NCBI GenBank assembly: GCA_014607495.2
Contig: CP053175.1
Coordinates: 5,704,001-5,768,000, forward strand
DNA from: Carposina sasakii
Lineage: Eukaryota > Arthropoda > Insecta > Lepidoptera > Carposinidae
Length of the DNA: 64,000 nucleotides
Direction of reading: 5' to 3'
The translations under genes and the position numbers were made by a program. Of this stretch, positions 9,796 through 20,162 are shown piece after piece (within the stretch, counting starts at the first letter, position 1; every line of letters begins with the position of its first letter). Under the pieces are notes generated by a model that was given only the letters and a program-made list of their open reading frames with translations, was not told where the DNA came from and searched no databases.

Positions 9796-11044
9796 GAACC
9801 GCCTACCTGCAGTCAAACCGCATAAGCAGTTTTGCAGGATATTGTAAAACACAACTGTGTAATAAAAAAAATCAAATGTGTCCACATTTTCGACAAAACA
9901 ATTATTTTCTTGGAGATTATTTTAGTCTCCCCCAACTCTGAAGCGAAGCGAGGACGTAAAACTAGTATGCAATATGCATACTTGATTTATTTATTTAAAA
10001 CAATGCCATACAAGCCGCCATGTTTATATGCCACAGATTAAATTACAAGGCGGTTACCTTTGCCAATGAAATGTCGACTCTGGGGGTCCGAAATGTGTTA
10101 TGATTAGATATAAATAAATATTGAATTTAGGCGCCATTTGCTGACCTTATTTTATAATGGCAAGCGTGAGATGTTTATTTATGAAGGGTTCCGTATGTTT
10201 TGCTTAACCTAAGTTAAGATCTAAACTTGACGGCACTTTTTGGTAATGCCGTCAAGTCTGTGTATTACATAAATAAAAAAAGAAGGTAATCTATGAAGAT
10301 GCCATGATCAATGCTGCACTGCGATTACTAATGTGCCTACACTGTGAACCGCAGTATAGACCAATTAGTCATAACCTGCAGATGATTTATTTTTGAATCC
10401 GCTACGCTACGGTTCTATGAAGCCAGAATCTTTATTGGACCATTCGCCGACAGAACCATTTATTTGTTTCAGTTTTTCCAACAGACTCTTTCGCCGTAAA
10501 ACTCTCGTAGGTCACTTTCAAAGACAGGTCTTTTCAGCCACAGAATGTTAATAAACTTATTATAAGTTTTTGAAGTTGATAAGATAAAAACATTATCTAC
10601 ATCTGAAATAATCTAATCGTCAACTGGCGACTGTAAAGCTCGCGACAGATCGTTTTACCTATATTTTTGTCGTTAACTCTACCAGTCGCGAGTTTTACGG
10701 ACGCTAGTTGACGAATAAGTCGTTTTATTTTTATTAACAAAATTCCTTCGGTAGTTTTGACGTGAGAGAGTAACCAACACTTTCCAATTCCCACTTTCAA
10801 GGTTATAAATGTTATATTATAATTAATATTTGTAGGCAGGATGGTTTTTATTTTCATAATTGACAAGGAACCCTAAAATAGGCGAATGCTCCTTCATCAC
10901 TATGACCATTTTTAGTTTGTGTAATGTTATTTTATTATGTCTACAGCATTTTTATAACCCTCTTTCTATCGCAGTCGGGTAATAATTAGGTACTCGTACC
11001 TTATCTATTAAAACAATAGGTACTTCTATAGATAACAATACTAG
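9796..11044. other. AT-rich intergenic DNA with one inverted repeat
   Basis: No gene supported. Holds the 29-bp inverted repeat at 10618-10713. A short self-complementary stretch at 10220-10260 repeats GACGGCA and CTTGACG in both orientations. Confidence 0.5.
10618..10713. mobile_element. Small MITE-like element with 29-bp terminal inverted repeats
   Basis: Left arm 10618-10646 begins CGTCAACTGGCG and ends CTCGCGAC; right arm 10685-10713 begins GTCGCGAG and ends CTAGTTGACG. The arms match with about four differences. The 38-bp spacer is T-rich. No second copy was seen in this window. Confidence 0.55.
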
Positions 11045-11080
11045 GCTCTGCTGATGCGGGGCTTCACTAGACATCAGCTG
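11045..11080 (-). repeat. Family B end fragment
   Basis: GCTGATGCGGGGCTTCACTA followed by CATCAGCTGCA: the reversed end of family B with the TGTATTC segment deleted. Confidence 0.55.
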
Positions 11081-11939
11081 CAAGCACCACGGCGCCTAAA
11101 GATAAAGCTTTACAAAAAGCAATACAGCTTTGGCGCCAGGAGGGGGTGACACGACCAAAGACACATACGCCACGAAGAACACAAAGTCAAGTCAAGAACT
11201 TATAATTTAATTTTGGTAACAATAGATACAAGTAAAAAGAGGTATTTTATTTCCCGAAACTACTCAAAAATATCCCGGCACCCATTCCACAACACATTCT
11301 ATATTGTACACTTGAAAAATAATATTAACTGCAGAAAAAACAGCCTATGTGTTAATCCAGTGTCAGCTTCCATAAAATTATGACGACGACGACACAAAAT
11401 TTTATTAAAATGGGCGCCGCTCCATCTTTGTTCGTTTGTAGACGTGAAGACGTGTGCTCCAGTAAGAAACATACTCACATATATTTTCGCCTTTAAAATA
11501 ATGTAATAGAGTGACACGACCAATTAGACACAATACGCCGGAACTGAATGTGTAAAAAATGTACAAAGAAAATATTATAGCGCGAGCGTAGCGAGCGCGA
11601 TATTTTTAGTTTTAGGTTTTTTTCCCAGAATGCACACTGTTGTAATACCTTACTGTAGGCATACTATATCTATCGAGAATTTGTGACATTCATCGCGCAT
11701 CGTGGTAAATGCAGGTGAAGCGAACGCTTCTTATAATTATTAGCCATTTTCTACTATTAAAGCTTCGATAATTTCTTTGTAAAAAATAGAAATACTTAAA
11801 TTCATTTTTAGATTATATTATATTTTATTATTCTACACAAGAATTTTGTGTTAGGCCAGATCGGTGGGGCTCTCCCCGATGATAGGTACGGCTGATGCAA
11901 ATTAGGCGCAGCCACGTCCCTAATACATAGAGCAGGATG
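11081..11939. other. Intergenic DNA, nothing firmly recognised
   Basis: Contains GCGCGAGCGTAGCGAGCGCG at 11580-11600, a short G+C-rich near-palindrome in AT-rich surroundings. No coding frame with recognisable content. Confidence 0.45.
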
Positions 11940-12130
11940 CGCGGAGTGTGGGGGTGGTGAAAAGAGCAGCGCTTCCGGACTCCTCCCACAGTCATATGCC
12001 ACTAGTCGTGGTTTAACCCATGTATACACAAAATATTCCAATCCTGCTCATTGTAAGAAACTTCGATATCGCGTTTTAGGTACTTAATTTCAAGAATGAT
12101 AAAAACATTATTGTGGTTCTCTCCTGCATC
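11940..12130 (+). repeat. Direct repeat copy 1 of an unclassified retroelement-like sequence
   Basis: Contains TGTGGGGGTGGTGAAAAG, GCGCTTCCGG, CCACTAGTCGTGGTTT, CCCATGTATACACAAAAT, TTGTAAGAAACTTCGAT and GGTTCTCTCCTGCA in the same order as copy 2 at 12630-12755. Spacing and orientation could fit remnant long terminal repeats, but no polymerase sequence lies between them. Confidence 0.5.
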
Positions 12131-12280
12131 TAATAATGGCTCCCTACATTACTCCCCTTCCAGACCGGAGGTCGATATGTCTTTGGCCACCCAGGGTGTA
12201 TTCTCACAAGTTTGCATTCGGGTCAGTGACTTGACCGGAAAGTGTTGCGACGAGCGTGCAGGCGAGATGCGCTGTAGGTG

Positions 12281-12400
12281 AGTCGACTGGGAACGTGTTG
12301 CGGCTGCGTTCTGGTCTACAACTACTACTACTCTTTGAGGCGACCAACTGGGAACGTAATGCGGCTGATGTGTTCTGGTCTACCTTTCCTGCGCATGGAA
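12281..12400 (+). repeat. Two imperfect tandem units
   Basis: GACTGGGAACGTGTTGCGGC-TG...TTCTGGTCTAC at 12285-12317 recurs as AACTGGGAACGTAATGCGGC-TG...TTCTGGTCTAC at 12345-12383. The surrounding 12130-12630 is G+C-rich for this window and has no recognisable protein. Confidence 0.5.
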
Positions 12401-12629
12401 TGGGAACATGTTGTTCCGTGATGCCGATGCGTGCGTGCGTTGCTAACAGGTCCAGGAAGCACATGGCTTCTTATGAATCTCGAAGCCTACTGGCGTGCTG
12501 CTGCTGCTGTCGTGGAAGAAGAGGAGAGTCTGATGCTGTTGTGTGATATGCTGCGGAGTGCCGCTTCCCCACAAACATGATGGTGAAGTTCCTGAAGACT
12601 GGGTTACGTATGTCCAGTTCACGTCACCA

Positions 12630-12755
12630 ATGTGGGGGTGGTGAAAAGGGAAGCGCTTCCGGCCGGGCCACTAGTCATTGTTTGGCCCATGTATATACAA
12701 ACGTTGTAAGAAACTTCGATAAGGATTTTGCATTCATGGTTTTCTCCTGCACGAC
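12630..12755 (+). repeat. Direct repeat copy 2 of the 11940 sequence
   Basis: Same ordered blocks as 11940-12130: TGTGGGGGTGGTGAAAAG, GCGCTTCCGG, GGCCCATGTATATACAAA, TTGTAAGAAACTTCGATA and GGTTTTCTCCTGCA. Slightly shorter through small deletions. Confidence 0.5.
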
Positions 12756-13010
12756 CGCTACACGGAGCAGGGCGGCTACATTTGGTCCACCAAATTTTTT
12801 TACTATAAAATGGCGTAAAACATATCCTTCTATCAACCCTCCCTTAATCAGATAAATTCCCCTGACATAAAAAGTGTCCGGGTTTTATGGATGAGTGAGC
12901 GAACAACTTCGAGAAAAGCAAGAGACGATTCCAACTCACGTTCTATTTCATGGGTATATAAATAAAATCATTATGCAATTAGTCGTCACCTAAGTCCTGG
13001 AACCAGCTCA

Positions 13011-13040
13011 GGGGGGGGTCATACCCCCATGACCCCCCCC
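13011..13040. repeat. G-run/C-run hairpin
   Basis: GGGGGGGGTCAT (13011-13022), spacer ACCCCC, then ATGACCCCCCCC (13029-13040): a perfect 12-bp stem made almost wholly of G:C pairs. Confidence 0.75.
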
Positions 13041-13061
13041 CCTATCCGCCGTTGAATACAT

Positions 13062-13515
13062 CAGCTGCATCTCCTTCCGTGCATGTCGTAAGAGTCGACT
13101 AAGGAACTCAAGGGCGTTCTCTCAGGCGATGAGCTAGCAACTTGTCCCTGATCTATTACATCTGACTCCGCTATACTAAACGTGGCCGTGGCAGTGGGGA
13201 TCCCCTTCATGATCCTGCACAGGGCCGGATTAAGAGGTCCGGAGGCCTCGGGGCAACAAAGGAGCGGGAGGCCCCCTTGCCCCAAATTATTTGATTAATT
13301 TAAATACAGAATAATATAATCATGTATGTACAAAGTAATGTAAGTAAAGATAAAAGATCAAAAAAAAATATCAAAGGAAAAGATGTTTACTAGTTGGAAT
13401 TTGAAATATTTTTTTCCGAAATATTGTGGGGGCCCCCCGTTTGTGGAGGCCCTGGGGCTTTCGCCCCGGTTGCCCTCCCCTAAATCCGGCCCTGATCCTG
13501 CAGTTCTTGCTACTA
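13062..13515 (-). repeat. Family B repeat, reverse copy split by a hAT-type insertion
   Basis: Left part 13062-13219 has ATCAGCTGCATCTCCTTCCG, GTCGACTAAGGAACTC and TCTCAGGCGATGAGCTAGCA, ending CATGATCCTGCA. The element resumes after 13494 as ATCCTGCAGTTCTTGCTAC. The gap is the element at 13220-13494. Confidence 0.7.
13220..13494. mobile_element. Non-autonomous hAT-type DNA transposon, 275 bp
   Basis: Terminal inverted repeats: CAGGGCCGGATTAAG on the left; the right end CTAAATCCGGCCCTG is nearly its reverse complement. ATCCTGCA is duplicated exactly on both sides (13212-13219 and 13495-13502). Eight-base duplications and CAG-GGCC ends are hAT superfamily hallmarks. There is no transposase, and the interior is rich in G/C runs. 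It sits in a family B copy, so it is younger than that copy. Confidence 0.85.
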
Positions 13516-13595
13516 CTTTACCAAGAAACTCCTGCGATCCATGATGACAATGAGAACCGAAAGCAAATTGAAAACAGATCAAGAGTTACACATAA

Positions 13596-14405
13596 TACAG
13601 GATGTTTTTTCGTTGCTACCCTTTACGAAGGGTACGTACTCTACCTATACAGGCTGTTTGTGACTTTTTTTTTGCCAGGCAATTATTGATACCATGACTT
13701 CAGACCATGATTCTGGGGCGGAAAACACTGAAAATTTTCGCAGGAAAATTCCAACATTTTTTTTATATTTAAGAGAAAAACTAAGTTAGTTCCTTTAATT
13801 AGGCCTTAGATATTTACTTAAAAATAAAATTTTAACCAAAAGATGATTTAAAAAAGTTTCCTTTAAAAAAGATCAAATAACTGATCAACCCTAATTGAGA
13901 GTCACAAGTGATCCAAAAAACACACTGTGTGTCACACAATAACCAATAGGATCGCAAGATGCAATTGGCGCGGAGAGAAAAGATTACTGATAATCAAAAC
14001 AAAAATACATTTCCTGTGAGCAATAACTTGTTCAGCATTTCAGTATTTGCCTGGCTGTCACCCACACCCTGTATACATCAAATAAAGTAAGTTTATGCCA
14101 AAAAATAACTGGGAAACGACGCAATTTTTTTTATTTATTTTTTTATTACTTGATGGGGCGAAATTTATATTGTCCAGTGGTTGTTATTTTTTTATAGACA
14201 GATTTTAATTATTTCTCGTGAAAAAATCTTGCTACACGCGTCTATGTGCATTTATGCAAAAAAACGCAGTCTATTTATTCAACTTTCGAGCCTAATATCT
14301 TGGGAACCAGACGCTTCCCAGGTATGCTTTCTTCGAGAAAAATGATCGTGATGATGAGGAGATTCCGTAGTATTCGGGAACGTTGATGACCAAAAAACGC
14401 CCTGT
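13596..14405 (-). mobile_element. Family C MITE, reverse copy split by a 422-bp insertion
   Basis: The first part has ACAGGATGTTTTTTCGTTGC and CGAAGGGTACGTACTCTACC. The element resumes at 14072 with ACATCAAATAAAGTAAGTTT and runs to CAAAAAACGCCCTGTA. Interrupted by 13650-14071. Confidence 0.7.
13650..14071. mobile_element. Nested TA-targeting MITE, 422 bp
   Basis: Begins CAGGCTGTTTGTGAC and ends GTCACCCACACCCTG (reverse complement CAGGGTGTGGGTGAC). Flanked by TA on both sides. The family C sequence is continuous when it is removed. GCCAGGCA lies near both ends in opposite orientation. No coding capacity. Confidence 0.7.
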
Positions 14406-14411
14406 ATAGGT

Positions 14412-14815
14412 ATACACGACTGTATTCCCGAATCCGGTAGCCAGAACTCCAGAATCACAAAGGAGCTCCCACAGCCACGTTTAGTATAGCGGGGAGAGAT
14501 GTAAATCATATATGTCGATTAAAATTTTAATTGGTTTTCGGATTAGCAGCTATGTATTTATGGTTGCATGCTAGGTGCTTGGATCTGGCTTCTCGTTGCG
14601 ACTGTAGTGTCTTGTGTTCGTGATCATGAGTAGGCAGATCCGAGGGTCAGCGGAGGGTATAGGGCCCGGTGGCGGGCGATCCCTCAATAGAGATGTAAAT
14701 CGTCATTGACAAGTTGCTAGCTTTTCACCTGAAAGAATGCCAGAGTTCCTTAGTCGACTCTTACGACATGCACGGAAGGAGATGCAGCTGATGTACCTAC
14801 TCTAGTAACAACGAT
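14412..14815 (+). repeat. Family B repeat split by a 181-bp insertion
   Basis: 5' part: ACACGACTGTATTCCCG, AGCCAGAACTCC and TTTAGTATAGCGGGG. 3' part after 14701: CATTGACAAGTTGCTAGC, AGTCGACTCTTACGACATGC and GAAGGAGATGCAGCTGATG. Confidence 0.7.
14508..14688 (+). mobile_element. Family N insertion with 13-bp target-site duplication
   Basis: AGAGATGTAAATC flanks the insert at 14495-14507 and 14689-14701. The insert contains TTTCGGATTAGCAGCTATG, TTGGATCTGGCTTCTCGTTG, GTTCGTGATCATGAGTAGGC and AGGGCCCGGTGGCGGGCGAT. The same sequence forms both arms of the structure at 43119-43612. A duplication this long suits target-primed retrotransposition rather than cut-and-paste. Confidence 0.7.
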
Positions 14816-15349
14816 ACGTAATAAAGCAATTTAAATCAAAACCGAACTGGATAACAACCCTTAATACACCCCTAAATCACTATTACGTTAATAAGAGCCG
14901 AAATTTGACACCCCTGACGTTACCACCCTCGCTGGGAACCGACCAATAGGAACGCGAGTCTCTCACCCTCTCGTTACGATCGACCAGTCAGAGATCGTTT
15001 AAAGTCAGGTGTGCTTTCAAAGGTGTTAGGTTCCATTATTAAGGCTTTTTTTTATTAGTTCTTTTTATCTTTGATGTTTTAAACATTGGGATTAAGAAAC
15101 GCAAGAATTTTTATGTTGCCTACTAAAACAGATATGCCGTGAACCCTTGAATTAGTACTGTTTCTATCGGAAAAGCGAGATAGCACTTACTGCTTATAAT
15201 GGCGTCTCGCACCCACAGTGGAAAATCTGCTTGCAGAGTTCATGAAAAACATTATACACTAGGTACATACATATAAATATACCGTAATCATAATGACTAC
15301 CTACTCGTACTTACCAAAAAAAATTCTACCTACATAATAGAATTACATA
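14816..15349. other. Intergenic DNA, nothing recognised
   Basis: Mixed AT-rich sequence without family repeats or a credible coding frame. Confidence 0.45.
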
Positions 15350-15593
15350 CATATATACATATAATCACGTCGTTATCCCTTACGGGGTAGGCAGAGCACC
15401 AAGGGCCGACAGAACCACATGGTGCCACTTCTGACCAATTTTGAGGGTATAGAGATGTACAAGTTCGGTTAGTAGTGACAGGTGGTCAGCCCATCGCCTA
15501 CAAAACACCAAGACCCTTGTACAGTATGCCCGGGAAGAGAAGCAGCTGTAGTATTATACGTTTTTTTTTCACTCCCAGAGCAGCATAGAAGAA
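15350..15593 (+). repeat. Family E repeat
   Basis: TATAATCACGTCGTTATCCC, AGAACCACATGGTGCCACTT, CAGCCCATCGCCTACAAAAC and GTATGCCCGGGAAGAGAAGC, in the order of the 2752-3006 copy. Confidence 0.75.
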
Positions 15594-15705
15594 TCATCAT
15601 CATCAGCCTATTGCAGTCCACTGCTGGACGTAGGCCTCCCCCAGGGCACGCCACAAGACTGCCATGGGGGGTATTTGTCCATAGTCACCACGCTGGATAG
15701 GCATA
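15594..15705 (+). repeat. Family F fragment joined to family E
   Basis: (CAT)n, then TGCAGTCCACTGCTGGACGT, AGGCCTCCCCCAGGGCACGC and CATAGTCACCACGCTGG. After it the family E end motif CATAGAAGA recurs, so F appears inserted at the 3' end of E with GCATAGAAGA duplicated. Confidence 0.65.
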
Positions 15706-15737
15706 GAAGAATATTACATAAATAATAAATAATTATT

Positions 15738-15833
15738 CACATCACTGCGTTCCTAGAATGGGGACGACAGAGCTGCAGTATCGCTAAAGAGATCCTAGCT
15801 AGCAGCTATGTTTGGTATAGCGGGGTCAGGGGG
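15738..15833 (+). repeat. Family B fragment
   Basis: ACATCACTGCGTTCCTAGAA, AGAGCTGCAGTATCGCTAAA and GTTTGGTATAGCGGGG: the 5' third of family B. Confidence 0.55.
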
Positions 15834-16017
15834 CCAATTCTCGAAAAGTCTTGAGTTGGAACGAAGCCGAAACGGAACCGTTGTAGACGCTCAGAACAAA
15901 GCAAATAATTACTTTATTGTGACGTAATTGACGTGACACATTTCAGCACGAGACAGATATTTGTTTCTATTCTGTCATACTCGCGACCGATGTACCTTAT
16001 TACTCAAGCGGTAAGTA

Positions 16018-16283
16018 TACAGGGAATGTAACAAAAAGGATATGTTAAGCGAAAAGCCACGTAAATAGCCCACTGTAGAGAACCTATCCACAAAATTTGA
16101 GACTCGAAATCACATGTTTATTTTTTCTGATAGTATGGAGAATTTTTAAATATCTCAGGAATTTTCATACAATCTTGAAAAATAAATATGTGATTTCGAG
16201 TCTCAAATTTTGTGGATAGGTTCTCTACGGTGGGCTATTTACATAGCTTTTCGCTTAACATACCCTTTTTGTTACATCCTGTA
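16018..16283. mobile_element. Foldback MITE (family P), near-complete palindrome
   Basis: Left end TACAGGGAATGTAACAAAAA mirrors right end TTTTTGTTACATCCTGTA. Arms of about 110-120 bp share TATGTTAAGCGAAAAGC, AGAGAACCTATCCACAAAAT and TTTGAGACTCGAAATCACAT in opposite orientation. The centre is an asymmetric stretch around TATGGAGAATTTTTAAATAT. TA flanks both ends. Other copies: 22269-22524 and a decayed one at 54618-54848. Confidence 0.85.
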
Positions 16284-16337
16284 TATTGCTTCGCACAACG
16301 TTTCGTTAACGGTTCGTTAGTGGTTGCTTTTCGGCAC

Positions 16338-16831
16338 AAGCTCAGAATTCAAGGAATTTATGAAAAAATTTTCAAGTTTTAACGTGAAATTTGCCTTTTA
16401 AAGTAAAAGATTGAAATGAAAACAAGATGGACGCTGTTTTAAGTATTTTAATAAAAAAAGAACAGGTACGTAATAGAAACATAAAATACATAGCAAATGT
16501 TTATATATTTATTGTCACTTTCAGCAGCCGCCCACGAAGGGGGCGTTGTACCCGTGCGAAGCCGGCAGGTTGTTGTATAGACTGTAGCCTTCCTTGGTAA
16601 ATGGGCTATCTAACACTGAAAGATCAGTAGTTCCTTGACTCTTCAGCTTTATAATATTAGTATAGATATAAATACTGTCCAAATTACACTTATTTTTGTA
16701 TAAATCAATCGGTTCAAATAAATAAACCTACGAGTTACCAATAAAAACGTGAGCGCCGTTTCGCAAATCGCAATCCAATGTCAAAGACTGAACGAAATAA
16801 TCCCATAAGCTCAGAATTCAAGGAATTTATG
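16338..16831 (+). repeat. 25-bp perfect direct repeats flanking about 440 bp
   Basis: The 25-base string starting AAGCTCAGAATTCAAGGAAT occurs at 16338-16362 and again at 16807-16831. The DNA between includes a retroelement tail at about 16525-16665 (CACGAAGGGGGCGTTGTACC, CCCGTGCGAAGCCGGCAGG). Confidence 0.7.
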
Positions 16832-17126
16832 TAAAAAGCTGCCTCTATCCCTTAATAATCCAAATATCTTTATCAGATCAGCGCATTTGATCGTCCGTGT
16901 GAACGCACCCTTAGATAAGCCGTGAGTGAGGACAGGCCCTTATCTGATTAGGATTAATCCGCGAAAGTTTTGCTATTTGTTATTATAAGATTGGGTTTGA
17001 TGATTGTGGTGTGTTTTTTGAATTTCTTGGTAGCGGAATTGATATTTTTTTCTCTATTTTTTTTTATATTAAATAGGCTTACCTACGCTTGACCAAAACG
17101 CGCCTGATGGTAAGCACCGTTGCAGT

Positions 17127-17516
17127 CTAAGATGGAGCGCGCTTGCCTAAAAGAAACCGGTTCACTCTCGACTTGAAGACCGCAAGGTTATAGTTCATGG
17201 GGAACAGGGATTCAGGCAGGGAGTTCCACAGCTTGGCCGTTCGCACTATGAATGTAGAAGCAAAACGCTTAGTACGAGTTTTCGGCACTTTAACTGTGAA
17301 CCGGTGTCGCCTTGAAGTTTCCCTGGTCGTCCGGTGGTAGAAGGGTGCTGGGGGAATTAGGTCGTGAAGTCCCAACTCAAACTCCCCGAAATGTAACCTG
17401 TAGAATACCGAGAGACTTGCAACTTTACGTCGATGCTCAAGGCTTTGCAATCTAGCTTTGCACAGTGAGTCATTGCCGATCAGCCTTTTGGCTCGGTCCT
17501 CGATAGCTTCCTGCTG
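17127..17516 (-). pseudogene. Jockey/CR1-like LINE polymerase, C-terminal 129 codons
   Basis: Open minus-strand frame from 17516 to the stop at 17127. It contains [72 protein letters not shown] and [26 protein letters not shown]-hFGE, R---F--sF--RTA-LWNSLP and FK-RVNR-L are the standard C-terminal end of lepidopteran Jockey-type LINEs. The frame is open to its end with no stop inside, so the insertion is fairly recent but heavily 5'-truncated. An A/T-rich tail follows to about 17045. Confidence 0.85.
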
Positions 17517-17636
17517 CTATTTAGGTAAATGTAGAGTAACGTAGTAACATGCATAGTATAGGTACGTAAATTATATATAAGGCATAAGTGGGATTGGCAA
17601 AGATGTTGATTACAAACCTACAAACATATACATAGG

Positions 17637-17850
17637 GCTGCATTCCCGAAATGGGGTAGCCAGAACTGCAAGATCGTAAAGCAGTTCCCACGGCCACGTT
17701 TAGTATAGCGGGGACAGATGTAAAAGATCAGTGACAAGTTGCTAGTTCATCGTCTGAAAGAACGCCCCTGAGTTCCTTAGTCGACTTTTTAGTTACGATA
17801 TGCACGGAAGGAGATGCAGCTGATGTATTCTAGTGAAGCCCCGCATAAGC
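17637..17850 (+). repeat. Family B repeat, near consensus
   Basis: Runs from AGGGCTGCATTCCCGAAATG through AGAACTGCAAGATCGTAAAG, TTTAGTATAGCGGGG, TCAGTGACAAGTTGCTAG and AGTTCCTTAGTCGAC to TATTCTAGTGAAGCCCCGCA. Only a few extra bases interrupt it. Confidence 0.8.
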
Positions 17851-19547
17851 AAGCACAAAACTACTACAAACAAATCTTTTAAATTAATTTTAGAACCCAG
17901 ACTATTATAGTACAATAGTTCCTAAACATTACTTCACGTAATAGAACCTTCGTTCGTTCTAGAACTTATTAAGAACAAAGTGCCACAGCTAATTTAGGTT
18001 TGGGTGCCGCATAATAAATTGGACACAAGACCAATTTAATGTGCAACTCCATGTGGAATAAAACTATTTGCGACTACAACCTTATTTTGTGCGATTATCA
18101 ATGCATTGACAGAGATTTACGCGTGAATGTATGTAAAATCTTGTCACATCAACAATTGCACACATTTTAATTTGACACTAATGTTACGTCACAATTGATG
18201 ACCAACTTGTCTATTCCGCGGTCAAAAATGGAACTAACCTTATATCTATGGAAATATTCTTTAAAGCCAATAAGAGATTAGCCCACTAGCGACACGACTG
18301 AAAAAGTAAATTGGTACATTGTTGTGTTGGTTCCCCTGGGTTCTAAATACAAAATGCACAACTATTGTCGACGGGATATTGGGCAAAAGAATTGCGTTCG
18401 ATAAATGACAGGAATAGCGATCTAATGCAACTCAGATTAGCAGATGTTAAATTCTCGATTTTTTTACATACAACTAAAGATTAAAAGAGTGTCTAATTTT
18501 TTACTGAGACAGGTATAGAATAGGTATCTATTCTATATATTACCTAAGTACGTTTGTTTCCACATTTAGGCCTCTTCCGTCGAAACCTATTTAGTTTAAT
18601 GGCCGTAGTGACTTTCCCAGGTAAGTTACTATGCTCATCAGGGATGATAATGAAAAATCCTAATAGTGAACATAGTTACAACATAGTAGTTAGAACATAG
18701 TAATCACATAGTTTTGGAGCTAAGAAAATGCAAAAAAAAAAAACAAATAAATCTTAGTTTATACAAATTCTAGAAGAACGTGAATAATTAAGACAGTTAT
18801 CTCCGTGATATAAGCTAAGTACAAAAAAATACTTTATTGATAAAACGACGTTTTTATAGATTATGAAGCTGGAGTTCTCTTTTAAGCATAATTTTCCTGT
18901 ATCGAGTACTTCGCTCATCCATATCAAGAGACTATTTTATAAAATGTATAAGTGAAAGCTAGTCTAAACTTAATAAAGCAGAATCAAAACAGCTGCAGCT
19001 ACATCAAAGTGTCAAACTTTTCGAGTTGCAACCCCATTCCTCTCAACACACCAAGTGTTGCATTACTAGTGTCACATAGTACAAAAGAGCTGTTCACTTC
19101 ACCCCGGAGCATTGTGTTCTTTGTCCGAATACTCGTAACTGCGGATTAACAGTGTCACGCCTTTACTTTGAGTAGTTGAGTTTTTAAAAAAAATTGTCAA
19201 ATTTATTATGTTGGTAATCGAGTTCCGTAGGATACTTTCTATACATATTTAATAACTGCCGAGTTTTATCCAAATCCTTTCTTAAGTTGTTTGCGAAAAG
19301 AGTATCACATCTTCACAAACTTTTACATTTATATTGTTAGTTAACAATTTGTACACTACACTACTGTTGTACAATAAAAATATATAAATATATCTCGGTA
19401 ATAAGCCGCGTCAATGGAACATATTATTTTGGATACTCTTTTTTATATCAAATAATCCAGACTAGCTTTAGTTTTCTTCTATAAAATGATATACATACTT
19501 AATTTATAAACTTCCAATAGGATTAAGTAATTAAATGGCAATCTTAT
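17851..19547. other. AT-rich intergenic DNA, nothing recognised
   Basis: About 1.7 kb with no copy of the repeat families listed here and no frame resembling a protein. It is one of the cleaner stretches left of the LAMP gene. Confidence 0.5.
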
Positions 19548-19838
19548 ACATAATAAAAATGTAACGGATCGCTGTCAAGGAAGATATATAAGAAAAAATA
19601 TTATAGAATACCTTTATCAACGCAATAGTACCCAAAACAGAGATCTTAGATTTTTTGTCTGTTTGTCTGTGCGTTTGTGCACGCTAATCTCAGAAACGGC
19701 TGAACCGATTTCGATGCAGTTTTAGGAATATATTGTGACAGATCCCACTTAACATATAGGCTACTTTTTATCCCGGGAAAGTGTTTTGTCTCGGATAATT
19801 TCGATATTGGAGTCGCGGGCGTCCACTAGTATTGTAAT
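19548..19838 (+). repeat. Family A repeat
   Basis: Begins ATACATAATAAAAATGTAAC, then GGATCGCTGTC and GCACGCTAATCTCAGAAACG, then GCTGAACCGATTTCGATGCA, and ends AGTCGCGGGCGTCCACTAGT. One of a cluster of three with 20163-20365 and 20584-20932. Confidence 0.75.
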
Positions 19839-20162
19839 AAAACCCTACATAACCCTAAAAATGCAGTGGCGAATAATCGCAATCCAAATCTACTGCGCAA
19901 AAATAACTAGCGGTTCCAAATTAAAATGTTTACGCAAAAATATACCTGCATATTATAGGACAATCTTTTAAACCAAAAGAGCATTGATTTCGTATTCTCT
20001 CGTTCGTAAATATAAATTTGTTTTTAAAGTAATGAAATAAAACTAAGGTTTTATTTAGATTTCTACACCATACATAATAATTTGACCTTATTTAAGTTCA
20101 ATTTTTAGAGTTTTTACCCGATTACGATAAACCTAACACAAAGGGTAAAGATTTATTATTTA

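Noticed and set aside
11940..12755. LTR retrotransposon
   Set aside because: The two direct repeat copies could be long terminal repeats, but no gag, protease, polymerase or primer-binding site is visible between them.
12096..12855. Several overlapping 60-96 codon frames
   Set aside because: G+C-rich repeat sequence gives open frames on both strands; none has a domain or a family relative I can name.
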